Source: an uncultured Bacteroidia bacterium (lineage in GTDB: Bacteria; Bacteroidota; Bacteroidia; Bacteroidales; F082). From it: a DNA stretch of 64,000 nt. The stretch is taken from the NCBI GenBank assembly GCA_902800965.1, contig CADCGK010000013.1:1-64000 (forward strand). Direction: 5' to 3'. The notes below the pieces were generated by a model. That model was not told the origin of the DNA. It worked only from the letters and a program-made list of their open reading frames with translations, and did no database searches. Shown one piece after another: positions 9,893 to 17,808 of the stretch (position 1 is its first letter; the number at the start of each line of letters is the position of its first letter). A program made the position numbers and the translations under genes.

Positions 9893-10753
9893 ATGGTCTT
9901 GAATTACATCACATGGAACGTTGACCCAGTGGCTTTTTCATTGGGTTCGTTGCAGGTACGTTGGTATGGCATCTGCTGGGCCTTGGGATTCCTATTTGGA
10001 TACCTTCTCATGAGCAAGGTATATAAGAAGGAAAAAATGCCAGAAGGCTCTTTGGATTCCTTGTTGATCTATATGTTGGTATCCACCGTTATCGGTGCAC
10101 GTCTAGGACATTGCTTGTTCTATGAACCCCAATACTACCTCTCCCATCCCGTCGAGATCCTGAAGATCTGGGAAGGAGGACTGGCCAGCCACGGTGGTGC
10201 CATCGGCATCCTCATCGGGCTTTGGCTTTATGTGCGTCGTTTCAACAAGAAAACCGAGAAAAAGAAAGGCGAAAAAGAACATATCACCTACCTCTGGATC
10301 CTTGACCGCATCGTCATCCCGGTGTGCTTGGTCGGTGCCTTCATCCGTTTGGGCAACGTGTTCAACTCTGAGATCTATGGCACTCCCACCACCCTGCCTT
10401 GGGGCTTTGTCTTCGTACGCGGCAACGAGCAGTTCCCAGGCCCCAACGGAGAGCTCCTTCCCTGTCATCCCACGGGACTCTATGAGGCATTCTTCTGCCT
10501 GGTGGCCATGGCCTTGCTGCTGTGGATGTTCTTCAAGCGCGACATCGGCGACAAACGTCCCGGATTGATGTTCGGCACGTTCTTGATCATCATCTTCGGT
10601 TCGCGTATTGCCATCGAGTTCCTGAAAAACGTCCAAGTGGAGTTTGAAAAGAGCATGACGTTCGACATGGGACAATGGCTTAGCGTACCATTTGTCGTAG
10701 TTGGGATCGTGATGATTGTATGGTCGTTGCGATCGAAGCCATCTCAGTCTTAA
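9893..10753 (+). CDS. lgt: Prolipoprotein diacylglyceryl transferase
   Basis: 286-residue integral membrane enzyme that moves diacylglyceryl from phosphatidylglycerol to the lipobox cysteine, the first step of lipoprotein maturation. Seen: RWYGICWALGF near the start, ARLGHCLFYEP, the Lgt signature GGLASHGGAIG at about 94-104, a conserved RLGNVFNSEIYG and HPTGLYEAFF. Standard length and C-terminus. The gene lies 2 bp behind the DUF2723 gene. Its last 74 bp overlap the 3' end of the convergent putative anti-sigma gene. Confidence 0.97.
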   Translation: MVLNYITWNVDPVAFSLGSLQVRWYGICWALGFLFGYLLMSKVYKKEKMPEGSLDSLLIYMLVSTVIGARLGHCLFYEPQYYLSHPVEILKIWEGGLASHGGAIGILIGLWLYVRRFNKKTEKKKGEKEHITYLWILDRIVIPVCLVGAFIRLGNVFNSEIYGTPTTLPWGFVFVRGNEQFPGPNGELLPCHPTGLYEAFFCLVAMALLLWMFFKRDIGDKRPGLMFGTFLIIIFGSRIAIEFLKNVQVEFEKSMTFDMGQWLSVPFVVVGIVMIVWSLRSKPSQS

Positions 10754-11339
10754 ACGACTGCAAGCCTTCGCTGACCATACTGGCGAAACTGTCGTGTTCG
10801 CCATCCGTCCATTTATAGATACTTCTGCCTACGAGCGACATCTCCTCTTCGTAGTCGTCTTCTTCGTAGTCATCTTCTTCTATGGGCGTCACAAGATCGT
10901 TGCTGGCATAGAAGATATCGACATCCTGTAGTAACTGATAGTCCATCGGCATCAAGATGAGGGCTGTCTTTGGCTGCAACTCAGTAAGCAGGGACATCTC
11001 GACTCTTTCGTATGACACCTCTTGCATCTTCGGCTTCACTGAAGGCTTGACAGCCTTCTTGGGTACGACAAACCGAGCCTGGCTTTCTGCCAAAGGATAA
11101 GATTCTTCCGTTTCCAACACATCGACTTTGACGGCATTCAGTTCAGCCACCAGCTCTTGCTCAGGCAGCCCGGAACGAAGCCAAAAGATGCCGAACAGCA
11201 ACGCTACGGCAGCTGCGGCAGCGACAATCTTTGCATATAAAGGAATCACGACAGTCTTTTTCAGCGATGCCTTATGCTCGTACACCACATCAGGAGGGGT
11301 GAGCTTGGGATATTCTTCGAGGTTGGGTTCTGTATTCAT
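10680..11339 (-). CDS. Putative membrane anti-sigma factor, partner of the ECF sigma factor
   Basis: 219 residues with no family I can name. Residues 1-30 are cytoplasmic-type (MNTEPNLEEYPKLTPPDVVYEH). One membrane helix follows at about 31-53 (VIPLYAKIVAAAAAVALLFGIFWL), then an extracytoplasmic domain. It starts by a 4-bp ATGA overlap with the sigma factor gene, the usual arrangement of sigma/anti-sigma pairs, so the role is inferred from position and topology. No zinc-binding HxxxCxxC motif is seen. The region near 155-165 is strongly acidic (EEDDYEEDDYEEE). The 3' end overlaps lgt by 74 bp, antisense. Confidence 0.6.
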   Translation of the reverse strand: MNTEPNLEEYPKLTPPDVVYEHKASLKKTVVIPLYAKIVAAAAAVALLFGIFWLRSGLPEQELVAELNAVKVDVLETEESYPLAESQARFVVPKKAVKPSVKPKMQEVSYERVEMSLLTELQPKTALILMPMDYQLLQDVDIFYASNDLVTPIEEDDYEEDDYEEEMSLVGRSIYKWTDGEHDSFASMVSEGLQSFKTEMASIATTIQSSRSQLRQMVR

Positions 11340-11833
11340 GGTTCTATGTCGATGATGTTGTCCATACTTTTAATGACGTTACGTAGGGCGGTGCGGGCGC
11401 GAAAGATGTTGGTCTTGACCTGTGCCTCGGTTTGCCCGGTGATGTCGCCGATTTCCTGATAACTATAGCCCTCATAGTCTCGGAGCAGGATAGCCGTGCG
11501 CTGTGCCTCAGGCAATGAAGCCACCGTCTTATGAAGGATCTCGTTGACGTCAGGATAGGTGTTCGTGTTCTTGTCAGGGATCTGAAAAAGCGCCTCCACG
11601 GTGGTCTCCTGATGGCGTTTCCTCGTCTGATCGACGACAAGATGGTAGGCGGTAGTGTAGAGATACGATTTTGCCTTCTCGTATTCCACTTGGTGACGGC
11701 GTTCCCATACCCTGGCGAAGCTGTCCTGTACAACGTCCTCGGCCTCCATGCGGTTGTGCAAGGAGGCCAAGACGAAACGGAACAGTCCGTCAGCGTACTG
11801 ATCGACGCAATGGTTGTATTGAGAACGTGTCAC
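11336..11833 (-). CDS. ECF-type RNA polymerase sigma factor
   Basis: 165 residues, sigma-70 family, ECF group. Region 2 is visible as LASLHNRMEAEDVVQDSFARVWERR...AKSYLYTTAYHLVVDQTRKR and region 4 as LPEAQRTAILLRDYEGYSYQEIGDITGQTEAQVKTNIFRARTAL. There is no region 1 or 3. It lies 15 bp behind the head-GIN gene and overlaps the putative anti-sigma gene by ATGA, making one three-gene unit on the minus strand. The head-GIN gene may be a target or an envelope sensor of this sigma factor; that part is inference. Confidence 0.92.
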   Translation of the reverse strand: MTRSQYNHCVDQYADGLFRFVLASLHNRMEAEDVVQDSFARVWERRHQVEYEKAKSYLYTTAYHLVVDQTRKRHQETTVEALFQIPDKNTNTYPDVNEILHKTVASLPEAQRTAILLRDYEGYSYQEIGDITGQTEAQVKTNIFRARTALRNVIKSMDNIIDIEP

Positions 11834-11848
11834 AAGGTATGTTTCTTC

Positions 11849-13168
11849 TTAAAATATCAAACTAAAGCCAACATTGAAGGTATGCACGCCGGGGCCTTTG
11901 CCTTCAACGAACAAAGGAAGGATGTTATAGCTGGCGAAGAAGCCCATGTCGTTTCCGCCGGCACGCAAGGTGGCATCCAGCTTGAACAGTTTTGAGTAAT
12001 AGTCGCTATGGGCCTTTTCTTTGTATCTGTCCATGAACTTGATCTTCATCCAGGTATCCACTTTGATGCCGGCGGTGAGACCTGCTGCGATGAAGAATCC
12101 ACGGGTTGGTCTTACCTCGACCATCAAAGGTGCTTGGATGTAGAGCATGCCGAGCTTGCTTTTCTTCAGTTTGCCTTCCACGCTCTCGTCGATCAATTCA
12201 TATTCCAAGCCATTATCGCCTTTAACCAACCACACCGGATTGTCGAAGCTGTAGTTATTCCATCCCAAACCGATACCGGTATAGAGACCAGCGACATGGT
12301 TGCGATTGAAGGCAATGCCCACGTCAGCGATGTTGAAATTAAACACCCAGCTTCTCAGGGGGCGCAACTCCAAGAAGTTGAAGTCCGCTTTGCTCAGTTC
12401 GTTGCCAAGGAGCATGTTCAGACCAGCGTCAACGCCTCCCCAATGGGGATCAAAGAGTAGGTTTCTGTGCCTGGGTTCTTCCTTCGGCCTCTGTCCTGGG
12501 AAGTGGGCACCTGGTTTGTTGTTGTCCCGTTTTCCCATACGGTTTTCCATCTGTTTACCCCATTCTTCCATGTGAAGGCCCCATTCTTCCATGCTCTCGC
12601 CCCAGCGTTCCATGTCTGATTCGAACTTCTGCCAATCGACGGAGTCGTTAAGGCGATCGAGGTTGGCACCCAGTTCAGCCATCAATTCCTCCAAGGTACG
12701 GGCATTGGCAGTCATGTCATTGGAAGTTCTCAGGTTCTTGGTAACGACATCGCCTGAACCTTGATCATCTACGATGAGATTATCGCATTCTCCGCGGAGC
12801 ACCACGTCACCGCTTCCGTTTATGAACACATAGATGTTGTCGTAATTAACATCCAACACGATATCGCCCGAACCAGACAGATGCACTTTGAGGTCCTTGC
12901 CATTAAACGTCCCCTTGGTGACGATGTCGCCTGAGCCGCTGAGTTCCACGTAATCCAGTCGATTCAAGGTGATGAAGAAGTCTTCGGAGCCACTCAAATA
13001 GAGCACGCTGTCCTCCATTTTCCAATTACCGGAGAGCGGTTCACAAGAGTATTCCTGACCTTGACTAAGGGTGATGTCGCCACTGCAACGGGCAACAATC
13101 GTGTTGATTTGCGCTGATGCGATGCTCGCATAAAACAAAGCGATCGCGATAAAGAATAGTTTTTTCAT
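11849..13168 (-). CDS. Head GIN domain surface protein with C-terminal outer-membrane beta-barrel
   Basis: 439 residues with signal peptide (MKKLFFIAIALFYASIASA). Residues about 20-145 show repeated LSGSGDIV / NGSGDVV / QGSGDVV strands, the head GIN (DUF2807-like) beta-solenoid. Residues about 186-206 hold three near-identical 7-residue units (MERWGES, MEEWGLH, MEEWGKQ), a Trp-rich heptad that should be helical. The C-terminal ~190 residues look like a small outer-membrane barrel (alternating strands, AGLYTGIGLGWNNY, IQAPLMVEVRPTRGFFIAAGLTAGIKV, final aromatic FNVGFSLIF). It is the first gene of the unit with the sigma factor. Cell location: outer membrane, head domain likely periplasmic or at the surface. 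Confidence 0.75.
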   Translation of the reverse strand: MKKLFFIAIALFYASIASAQINTIVARCSGDITLSQGQEYSCEPLSGNWKMEDSVLYLSGSEDFFITLNRLDYVELSGSGDIVTKGTFNGKDLKVHLSGSGDIVLDVNYDNIYVFINGSGDVVLRGECDNLIVDDQGSGDVVTKNLRTSNDMTANARTLEELMAELGANLDRLNDSVDWQKFESDMERWGESMEEWGLHMEEWGKQMENRMGKRDNNKPGAHFPGQRPKEEPRHRNLLFDPHWGGVDAGLNMLLGNELSKADFNFLELRPLRSWVFNFNIADVGIAFNRNHVAGLYTGIGLGWNNYSFDNPVWLVKGDNGLEYELIDESVEGKLKKSKLGMLYIQAPLMVEVRPTRGFFIAAGLTAGIKVDTWMKIKFMDRYKEKAHSDYYSKLFKLDATLRAGGNDMGFFASYNILPLFVEGKGPGVHTFNVGFSLIF

Positions 13169-13248
13169 GGTATTATCTGTTTATTTGTTCTTTAATTACT
13201 TTGTTGCTTTCCGAAAAACAACTATAAGACGAACAAACAGCAAAAAAG

Positions 13249-15786
13249 TTACAAGCTTCGGGCAGAAAAATCGATATTATCTTCCGAAACGACGGATTTG
13301 TAGGTGATGCGGCGGGTTTGGCCAGCCTCCAAATCGAAATAATTGTCAGAGAAAACGCCATAACGGTTGGTGCTGGACACCTGGACATCTTTGGCAAAGA
13401 CATCGGATTTCACATCAACATGGATGACATCGCCCTCTTGCTGGACAGAGAGATCGAGCTTGGCTTCGGGCAGGTTGAGATTCTTTGGATACACCAGATA
13501 GCAGAACCTTTCAGCCATCGGCTTCTCGCCTTCAGACAGCTCCAGTTTCACATAAACCGATTTTGGATCCACCTTCTGCAAGCATTCCCGCAACCCTTCC
13601 ACGTAGAACTTTCTGTTTTGGTTAGCGCCCATGTCAACCTTTACCTTTTGTTCAAACAGCTGGTTACCATTGAAATCTTTCACCGAAGCGGTTATCATGC
13701 CATCGATGCCCCGCATCAAGTCGGAGGTCACATACACCTGATGGTCGTTTTGGTCAAAGGACAGCAACACCGGCGCATAGAGCGTCCTCAGCTTGTACTG
13801 CATGGCCTTGGGTTTGCCAGAATGATCGATGGACGACCAGGAAGTCACAGGCCAGGCATCATTGAGCTGCCAATAGAGCGTGCCCATGTTGTAAGGCTTG
13901 GCAGTACGGTGCGCCTCGATAGCGATTTCCATGCCGTATGCTTGGGAAAGTTGGCTTAGATAGACGTATTCCTCGAAGGTCTTTGCCTTGGGAAAATAAC
14001 GTTCGATGAAATCATTGATCTGTCGGGCACCTCTGGCATGTTTCTGATGTGCTGCCAAGAAGGCATTCTTGCTGATGAGCGCATACAAGTCGTCGCCTTC
14101 ATAGTCGCACAACGCCTTGAACTCGGCATCATCGCCTGCAGCGGTTTTCAGGGTTTGAATATCAGGATAGGACTGATAGCCGTATTCACTGTTGAAACGA
14201 CCAACCTTCTCGCGGTACATCTCGTAAGGCTGTTCACCCCACCAAACGCCCCAGTAATGGACATCGCCCTGTGTCAGGCTCTCGGGTCTGCCCCAGCCTT
14301 TCGACGGTGAGCTCGGCCAGTAGGGACGGGTGCCGTCGTAGGTATCGACCACCATGGGAAGGATGGTCTCAAAAAGGCGGTCATAGCCCATTTTCATAGC
14401 CTGGTCGTCTTCCGCCGACCAGCCCAGCGACTGCTGCCATCCCCAGTTGTAATAGCCTTCGGAGATCTCATTGCCGCCGCACCACAAGGCCAAAGAGGGA
14501 TGCGAGGCAAGACGTTTCACCTGTTCTAAGGCTTCAATCTTGGCATTTTCCAAAAAAGCCTCATCGTATGGATACATAGTGCCGGCATACATGAAGTCTT
14601 CCCAAACCAGGATGCCGAGGGAATCGCAGCTATTGAAGAAGTCATCCGACGGATAGATGCCACCGCCCCATACGCGCAGCATGTTGAAATGCGCTTTCTT
14701 TGACTCTTGGAGCAAGTTGACCGTACAATCATTGTCGATCCACGTCTCAATCATCTCCTCAGGGACGTAGTTGGCGCCTTTGGCATAAAACGGCACGCCA
14801 TTCACCTTAAAATAAAAAGAGAAACCGTTAGCATCCGGCTCCTGCACCATCTGGAAAGTCTTGATGCCTGTACGGATTATCTTGGAATCCAATAGTTTAT
14901 CATCATCTTTCAACACAATCTCGAAATCATAGAGCGCTTGCTCACCCATCTCGTTAGGCCACCACAGTTGGGGATCCTCCATGGTGAAGCCGAACATCTT
15001 ATGTTGGTTGCCTTGATCCATCTGGAAGGGGCAGCTTTGGATCAGCTTGCCGCCGTTACGAATCTCAGCGACCAGTTCGCCATTGGCAGAACTTTCCACA
15101 TCGAGGTGCAGCGTCAGCTTGGCCTGGGTCTCAGAGATCTCGTTGGTGACGATATAGGCATTCTCAAGTCTGGCATCCGACCAAGCGACCAACTTGACGG
15201 GCTTCCACAGACCGATGTTCTTGTATTTCGGTGCCCAGTCCCAGCCATGCTGATAAGGAGCCTTTCGAGTGACGGCATATTTCTCAGGAAACCGAGGACG
15301 GCACTGATCATAGAGCGCTTGCTGCACGCTGTCGTATGAAGGGAAGGTCACCACCAACTGGTTCTTCTTTTCTTTCAGGAAAGGCTTCACATCCACCTTC
15401 CAAGTGCGGAACATGTTATCCGCATCGAATAGTTTCTCGCCATTCAAAGTCACCGAGGCGTATGTGTCGATGCCCTCGAAGACCAGCTCCACGACCTCCT
15501 GATTCAGCATGTTGCCTTTGACATTGAATTGTGTGGTATAGGTCCAAGGATGGTTGGAGATCCATAGCAGGTCATTCTCGACGGTGCCGCTGTATGGATA
15601 AGGGATCACGCCAGCGTCTGAGAGCGTTTGCTGCACCACAGAGGGAACGGCGAAGTTTTTCATTGGTGCCAGCGTGTCGCTGGTCAACGTCCAGCCACGG
15701 TCGAGGTATTGTTCGAAAACGTACTGGCGGTTCGTACAGGACGCCAAAGCCACTAAGATGAGGAGGAATAAAGCGATTCGTTTCAT
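13249..15786 (-). CDS. Beta-mannosidase lipoprotein (glycoside hydrolase family 2)
   Basis: 845 residues. Signal peptide with lipobox LASC (Cys16), so a lipoprotein. The order is GH2 sugar-binding jelly roll (WTLTS...VPSVVQQTL, PYPYSGTVEND), Ig-like domain, then a TIM barrel with RVWGGGIYPSDDFF, the acid/base WCGGNE (Glu440) and the nucleophile in RFNSEYG (Glu534), then C-terminal beta domains. KAPYQHGWDWAPKY and the overall order favour beta-mannosidase over beta-galactosidase or glucuronidase. It is translationally coupled to cutC by an ATGA overlap, with cutC upstream. Confidence 0.88.
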   Translation of the reverse strand: MKRIALFLLILVALASCTNRQYVFEQYLDRGWTLTSDTLAPMKNFAVPSVVQQTLSDAGVIPYPYSGTVENDLLWISNHPWTYTTQFNVKGNMLNQEVVELVFEGIDTYASVTLNGEKLFDADNMFRTWKVDVKPFLKEKKNQLVVTFPSYDSVQQALYDQCRPRFPEKYAVTRKAPYQHGWDWAPKYKNIGLWKPVKLVAWSDARLENAYIVTNEISETQAKLTLHLDVESSANGELVAEIRNGGKLIQSCPFQMDQGNQHKMFGFTMEDPQLWWPNEMGEQALYDFEIVLKDDDKLLDSKIIRTGIKTFQMVQEPDANGFSFYFKVNGVPFYAKGANYVPEEMIETWIDNDCTVNLLQESKKAHFNMLRVWGGGIYPSDDFFNSCDSLGILVWEDFMYAGTMYPYDEAFLENAKIEALEQVKRLASHPSLALWCGGNEISEGYYNWGWQQSLGWSAEDDQAMKMGYDRLFETILPMVVDTYDGTRPYWPSSPSKGWGRPESLTQGDVHYWGVWWGEQPYEMYREKVGRFNSEYGYQSYPDIQTLKTAAGDDAEFKALCDYEGDDLYALISKNAFLAAHQKHARGARQINDFIERYFPKAKTFEEYVYLSQLSQAYGMEIAIEAHRTAKPYNMGTLYWQLNDAWPVTSWSSIDHSGKPKAMQYKLRTLYAPVLLSFDQNDHQVYVTSDLMRGIDGMITASVKDFNGNQLFEQKVKVDMGANQNRKFYVEGLRECLQKVDPKSVYVKLELSEGEKPMAERFCYLVYPKNLNLPEAKLDLSVQQEGDVIHVDVKSDVFAKDVQVSSTNRYGVFSDNYFDLEAGQTRRITYKSVVSEDNIDFSARSL

Positions 15787-16514
15787 GGGTTAATCAGCTT
15801 TTCCATTTCGTAGATGATGTCGTAATTTGATTCGGTCCACACCATGGAGGCGCCGGTGTTATCCACCTGGTTGGGATAGAGCTTCTCGTTGAATCGCGGC
15901 ACCCAGTGGCCCAGCGAGGCATGCACGTTGACCACGCCCGTCTGGTTGACGATGTCCATCACATTACCCAAGTTGATGCCACCGCCAGGCATGATGGCGA
16001 TGCGGTCGCCGAAACGCAGCTGCATCTCGGCAATCATCGGGATGCCCTCTTCGGCGGTAGGTTTGCCACCTGATGTCAGCACCTTGTCGAAGCCCAAGTC
16101 AATGAGTTGTTCCATGGCTTCCAAGGGATTCACGCAGGCGTCGATGGCACGATGGAAAGTGAATTTCAGCCCCTCACCTGCTTCCATGAGGGCTTTCAAA
16201 GCTGCTACGTCGAGCATGCCATCGTCATTGAGGGCGCCGATCACCACACCTTCGAAGCCCAGCTTCTTGCAGAGCATGATATCGGTCTTCATGATATCAA
16301 TTTCCTCTTCATTATAAATGTAGTTGCCCGGTCGCGGTCGGATGAGCACCCGCATGGGGATGAAGGAGAGGTCGATGGCTTTGGCTAGCGTTCCGAAGGA
16401 AGGCGTCAGTCCTCCTACTTCGAGAGCTTCGCAGAGTTCAACACATTGGGCGCAGCCGTCCATGGCGTTACGCAGGGATTGTATGCCGTTGGCACAGATT
16501 TCGAGACGGATCAT
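15783..16514 (-). CDS. cutC: CutC family protein (copper homeostasis protein by name)
   Basis: 243 residues from the ATG at 16514 (MIRLEICANG). A longer in-frame reading starting at 16535 is rejected because that codon falls inside the TATCTTTGC promoter box. TIM-barrel CutC features: IRLEICANG, FEGVVIGALNDDG, LKFTFHRAID, VLTSGGKPTAEEG, MPGGGINLGN, VHASLG. The copper role in E. coli has been disputed, and the coupling here to a beta-mannosidase by a 4-bp overlap hints at a metabolic role; that is inference. Confidence 0.92.
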   Translation of the reverse strand: MIRLEICANGIQSLRNAMDGCAQCVELCEALEVGGLTPSFGTLAKAIDLSFIPMRVLIRPRPGNYIYNEEEIDIMKTDIMLCKKLGFEGVVIGALNDDGMLDVAALKALMEAGEGLKFTFHRAIDACVNPLEAMEQLIDLGFDKVLTSGGKPTAEEGIPMIAEMQLRFGDRIAIMPGGGINLGNVMDIVNQTGVVNVHASLGHWVPRFNEKLYPNQVDNTGASMVWTESNYDIIYEMEKLINP

Positions 16515-16531
16515 AGTGGAATAGAATTTTT

Positions 16532-16540
16532 GCAAAGATA
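16532..16540 (-). promoter_or_regulatory. -7 box for cutC-mannosidase
   Basis: The minus strand reads TATCTTTGC 18 bp before the cutC ATG. The terminal hairpin of the foldback repeat begins only 6 bp upstream of this box. Confidence 0.75.
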
Positions 16541-16546
16541 ATTATT

Positions 16547-16778
16547 GTTACTTTTGCCTTGATGCAAAAGTAACCAAAAAATCAAGGCCAAAAACATCGG
16601 CCTGCTGCACAGCCTCTCTAAGTGGGTGATCCTCAAGGCGGGGAGTGCCTTCCTGCGGAAGGCAAACGCTCCGCTAACGCGTCGCGCCCCGCCCTGAGTC
16701 TCAACCCACTTAGTTCGGCTCTTTGGCAAGCCCTGCTCCAGTTTTTGGCCGTGGCCTGCGCGCCCATCCCGTGGCGGT
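16547..16778 (+). repeat. Foldback repeat, copy 1 (inverted with respect to copy 2)
   Basis: About 230 bp. One end is a perfect hairpin GTTACTTTTG/CAAAAGTAAC (16547-16574). The body is a nested foldback: GGCCAAAAAC (16586) pairs with GTTTTTGGCC (16741), CTAAGTGGGT (16618) with ACCCACTTAG (16704), and AGGCGGGG with CCCCGCCC. The apex holds GCCTTCCTGCGGAAGGC. The same element occurs in opposite orientation at 20136-20368 with most bases conserved. It encodes nothing convincing. Confidence 0.9.
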
Positions 16779-16815
16779 TTTTCCTGCTTTTGTTTGCATT
16801 TGTTGGGGGAATGTG

Positions 16816-16824
16816 TATCTTTGC
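16816..16824 (+). promoter_or_regulatory. -7 box for the MNT-HEPN operon
   Basis: TATCTTTGC, 27 bp before the ATG at 16852. Confidence 0.7.
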
Positions 16825-16851
16825 ATTACCATTTCTCAACGACTGCCCAAC

Positions 16852-17163
16852 ATGAGTAAGCAAACTCTAATGATGATTCAGCTTATAGCCGAGTACTTCA
16901 AGACCCAACCTGTGTTGAAGGCATGGCTGTTTGGCTCGTATGCCAGAGGAGAACAACATCCTGACAGTGATGTGGACATTCTGGTGGTGTTCGACCAAGA
17001 GAATGGCAAAGGCGTTAGTTTGTTGAAACATATTGGCATCGCCTTGGATTTGGAGGATCTATTAGGTAAAAAAGTTGATTTGATCACCGAGGGCACCCTG
17101 CTACCTTTTGTCCGTGAATCGGCTGAAAAAGATAAGGTTTTGATTTATGAGAGAGCCAGTTAA
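16852..17163 (+). CDS. MNT-domain nucleotidyltransferase antitoxin (MntA-like)
   Basis: 103 residues from the ATG at 16852, just behind a promoter box. Minimal nucleotidyltransferase: GSYARG (Gly28-Ser29) followed by the metal-binding pair Asp40/Asp42 in SDVDILV and a third Asp near 76 in KKVDLI. Proteins of this family transfer AMP to a tyrosine of the partner HEPN toxin and so silence it. The stop region overlaps the HEPN gene by 17 bp, so the two are translated together. It lies inside the island bounded by the inverted repeats. Confidence 0.85.
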   Translation: MSKQTLMMIQLIAEYFKTQPVLKAWLFGSYARGEQHPDSDVDILVVFDQENGKGVSLLKHIGIALDLEDLLGKKVDLITEGTLLPFVRESAEKDKVLIYERAS

Positions 17164-17500
17164 AGATACGGCAAGGCTACTTCATATTCTTGAAGGAATC
17201 GACAATATCTATGAATTTGCCGAGAGGAAAACCTTTGAGCAGGTCGAAAGCGACAAAATGTGTTTCTTTGCCATCGTTTACCAACTGGTTGTTATTGGCG
17301 AGGCTGCCAACATGCTGACCAAAGAATTTCGCAATGAGCATCCTGAAACTCCTTGGCGAGAAATCGTCAGTATGCGAAACTTTATCGTTCATGGCTATAA
17401 TGTTGTTGACAAAAAAGAAGTTTGGTCGGTGATTGAAAACGATTTGGCACCCTTGAAAACTCAGATAGAGCAATATATCAGTGAACTTGATTGTGAATAA
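17147..17500 (+). CDS. HEPN-domain (DUF86) ribonuclease toxin (HepT-like)
   Basis: 117 residues, all-helical. It carries RNFIVHGY at 77-84, the RX4HXY motif in which Arg77/His82 form the RNase site and Tyr84 is the expected AMPylation target of MntA. MSMRNF...HGYNVVD and VVIGEAANML are typical DUF86. It overlaps the MNT gene by 17 bp. Toxin assignment follows from family and pairing; both genes look intact. Confidence 0.85.
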   Translation: MREPVKDTARLLHILEGIDNIYEFAERKTFEQVESDKMCFFAIVYQLVVIGEAANMLTKEFRNEHPETPWREIVSMRNFIVHGYNVVDKKEVWSVIENDLAPLKTQIEQYISELDCE

Positions 17501-17565
17501 AACATTTTAGAAAAAGAAAAAAAGTAATTATTAACATATTATAAAACAAAGCATTAGCTATTATT

Positions 17566-17745
17566 TCGCGTTTAGCCAAGAGCCTCGGAAACTATTTGGA
17601 AATAAACAATCAGAAATAATATCTGGCAGTCTTTCAACAGGAAGACCTCACGAGTAGAATAATGCAATGCTTGTGCCGATTAGGTGCAGGCAACTTGTTT
17701 ACTTGTAGAGGTTTCCGTCCGAGGCCGCCTCTCAGCTAAACGCAA
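17566..17745 (+). ncRNA. Candidate structured RNA or DNA element between HEPN and methylase genes
   Basis: This 308-bp gap (17501-17808) has no ORF of note. GCGTTTAGC (17568-17576) pairs perfectly with GCTAAACGC (17735-17743). Next inside, AGAG/CTCT and CCTCGG (17583-17588)/CCGAGG (17719-17724) extend the stem. Internal hairpins are GTCTT..AAGAC (about 17629-17646) and TGCTTGTGCC/GGTGCAGGCA (about 17668-17692). Long-range nested pairing over ~175 nt suggests a folded RNA. I do not recognise the family. No clear promoter box precedes it. Strand is assumed from the neighbours. Confidence 0.45.
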
Positions 17746-17778
17746 TAAGGGGCTTGCACCTTCCTTTTTGCGTTGGCG

Positions 17779-17805
17779 GATTGATAGCGTGCGAAACTAT
17801 CAATC
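17779..17805 (+). promoter_or_regulatory. Perfect hairpin abutting the methylase start codon
   Basis: GATTGATAG (17779-17787) and CTATCAATC (17797-17805) form a perfect 9-bp inverted repeat with a 9-nt loop. The ATG follows after 3 nt. It occupies the normal ribosome-binding position, so it could be a DNA operator or an RNA switch for the methylase. No other ribosome-binding site is visible. Confidence 0.6.
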
Positions 17806-17808
17806 AAT

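Noticed and set aside
16547..16778. Insertion sequence remnant coding for a short protein
   Set aside because: Short ORFs across the repeat differ between the two copies and follow the palindromic DNA; no transposase motif is seen.
17566..17745. Integron attC site or retron msr-msd
   Set aside because: The end sequences do not fit RYYYAAC/GTTRRRY, no integrase or reverse transcriptase is present, and the span is longer than most attC sites.
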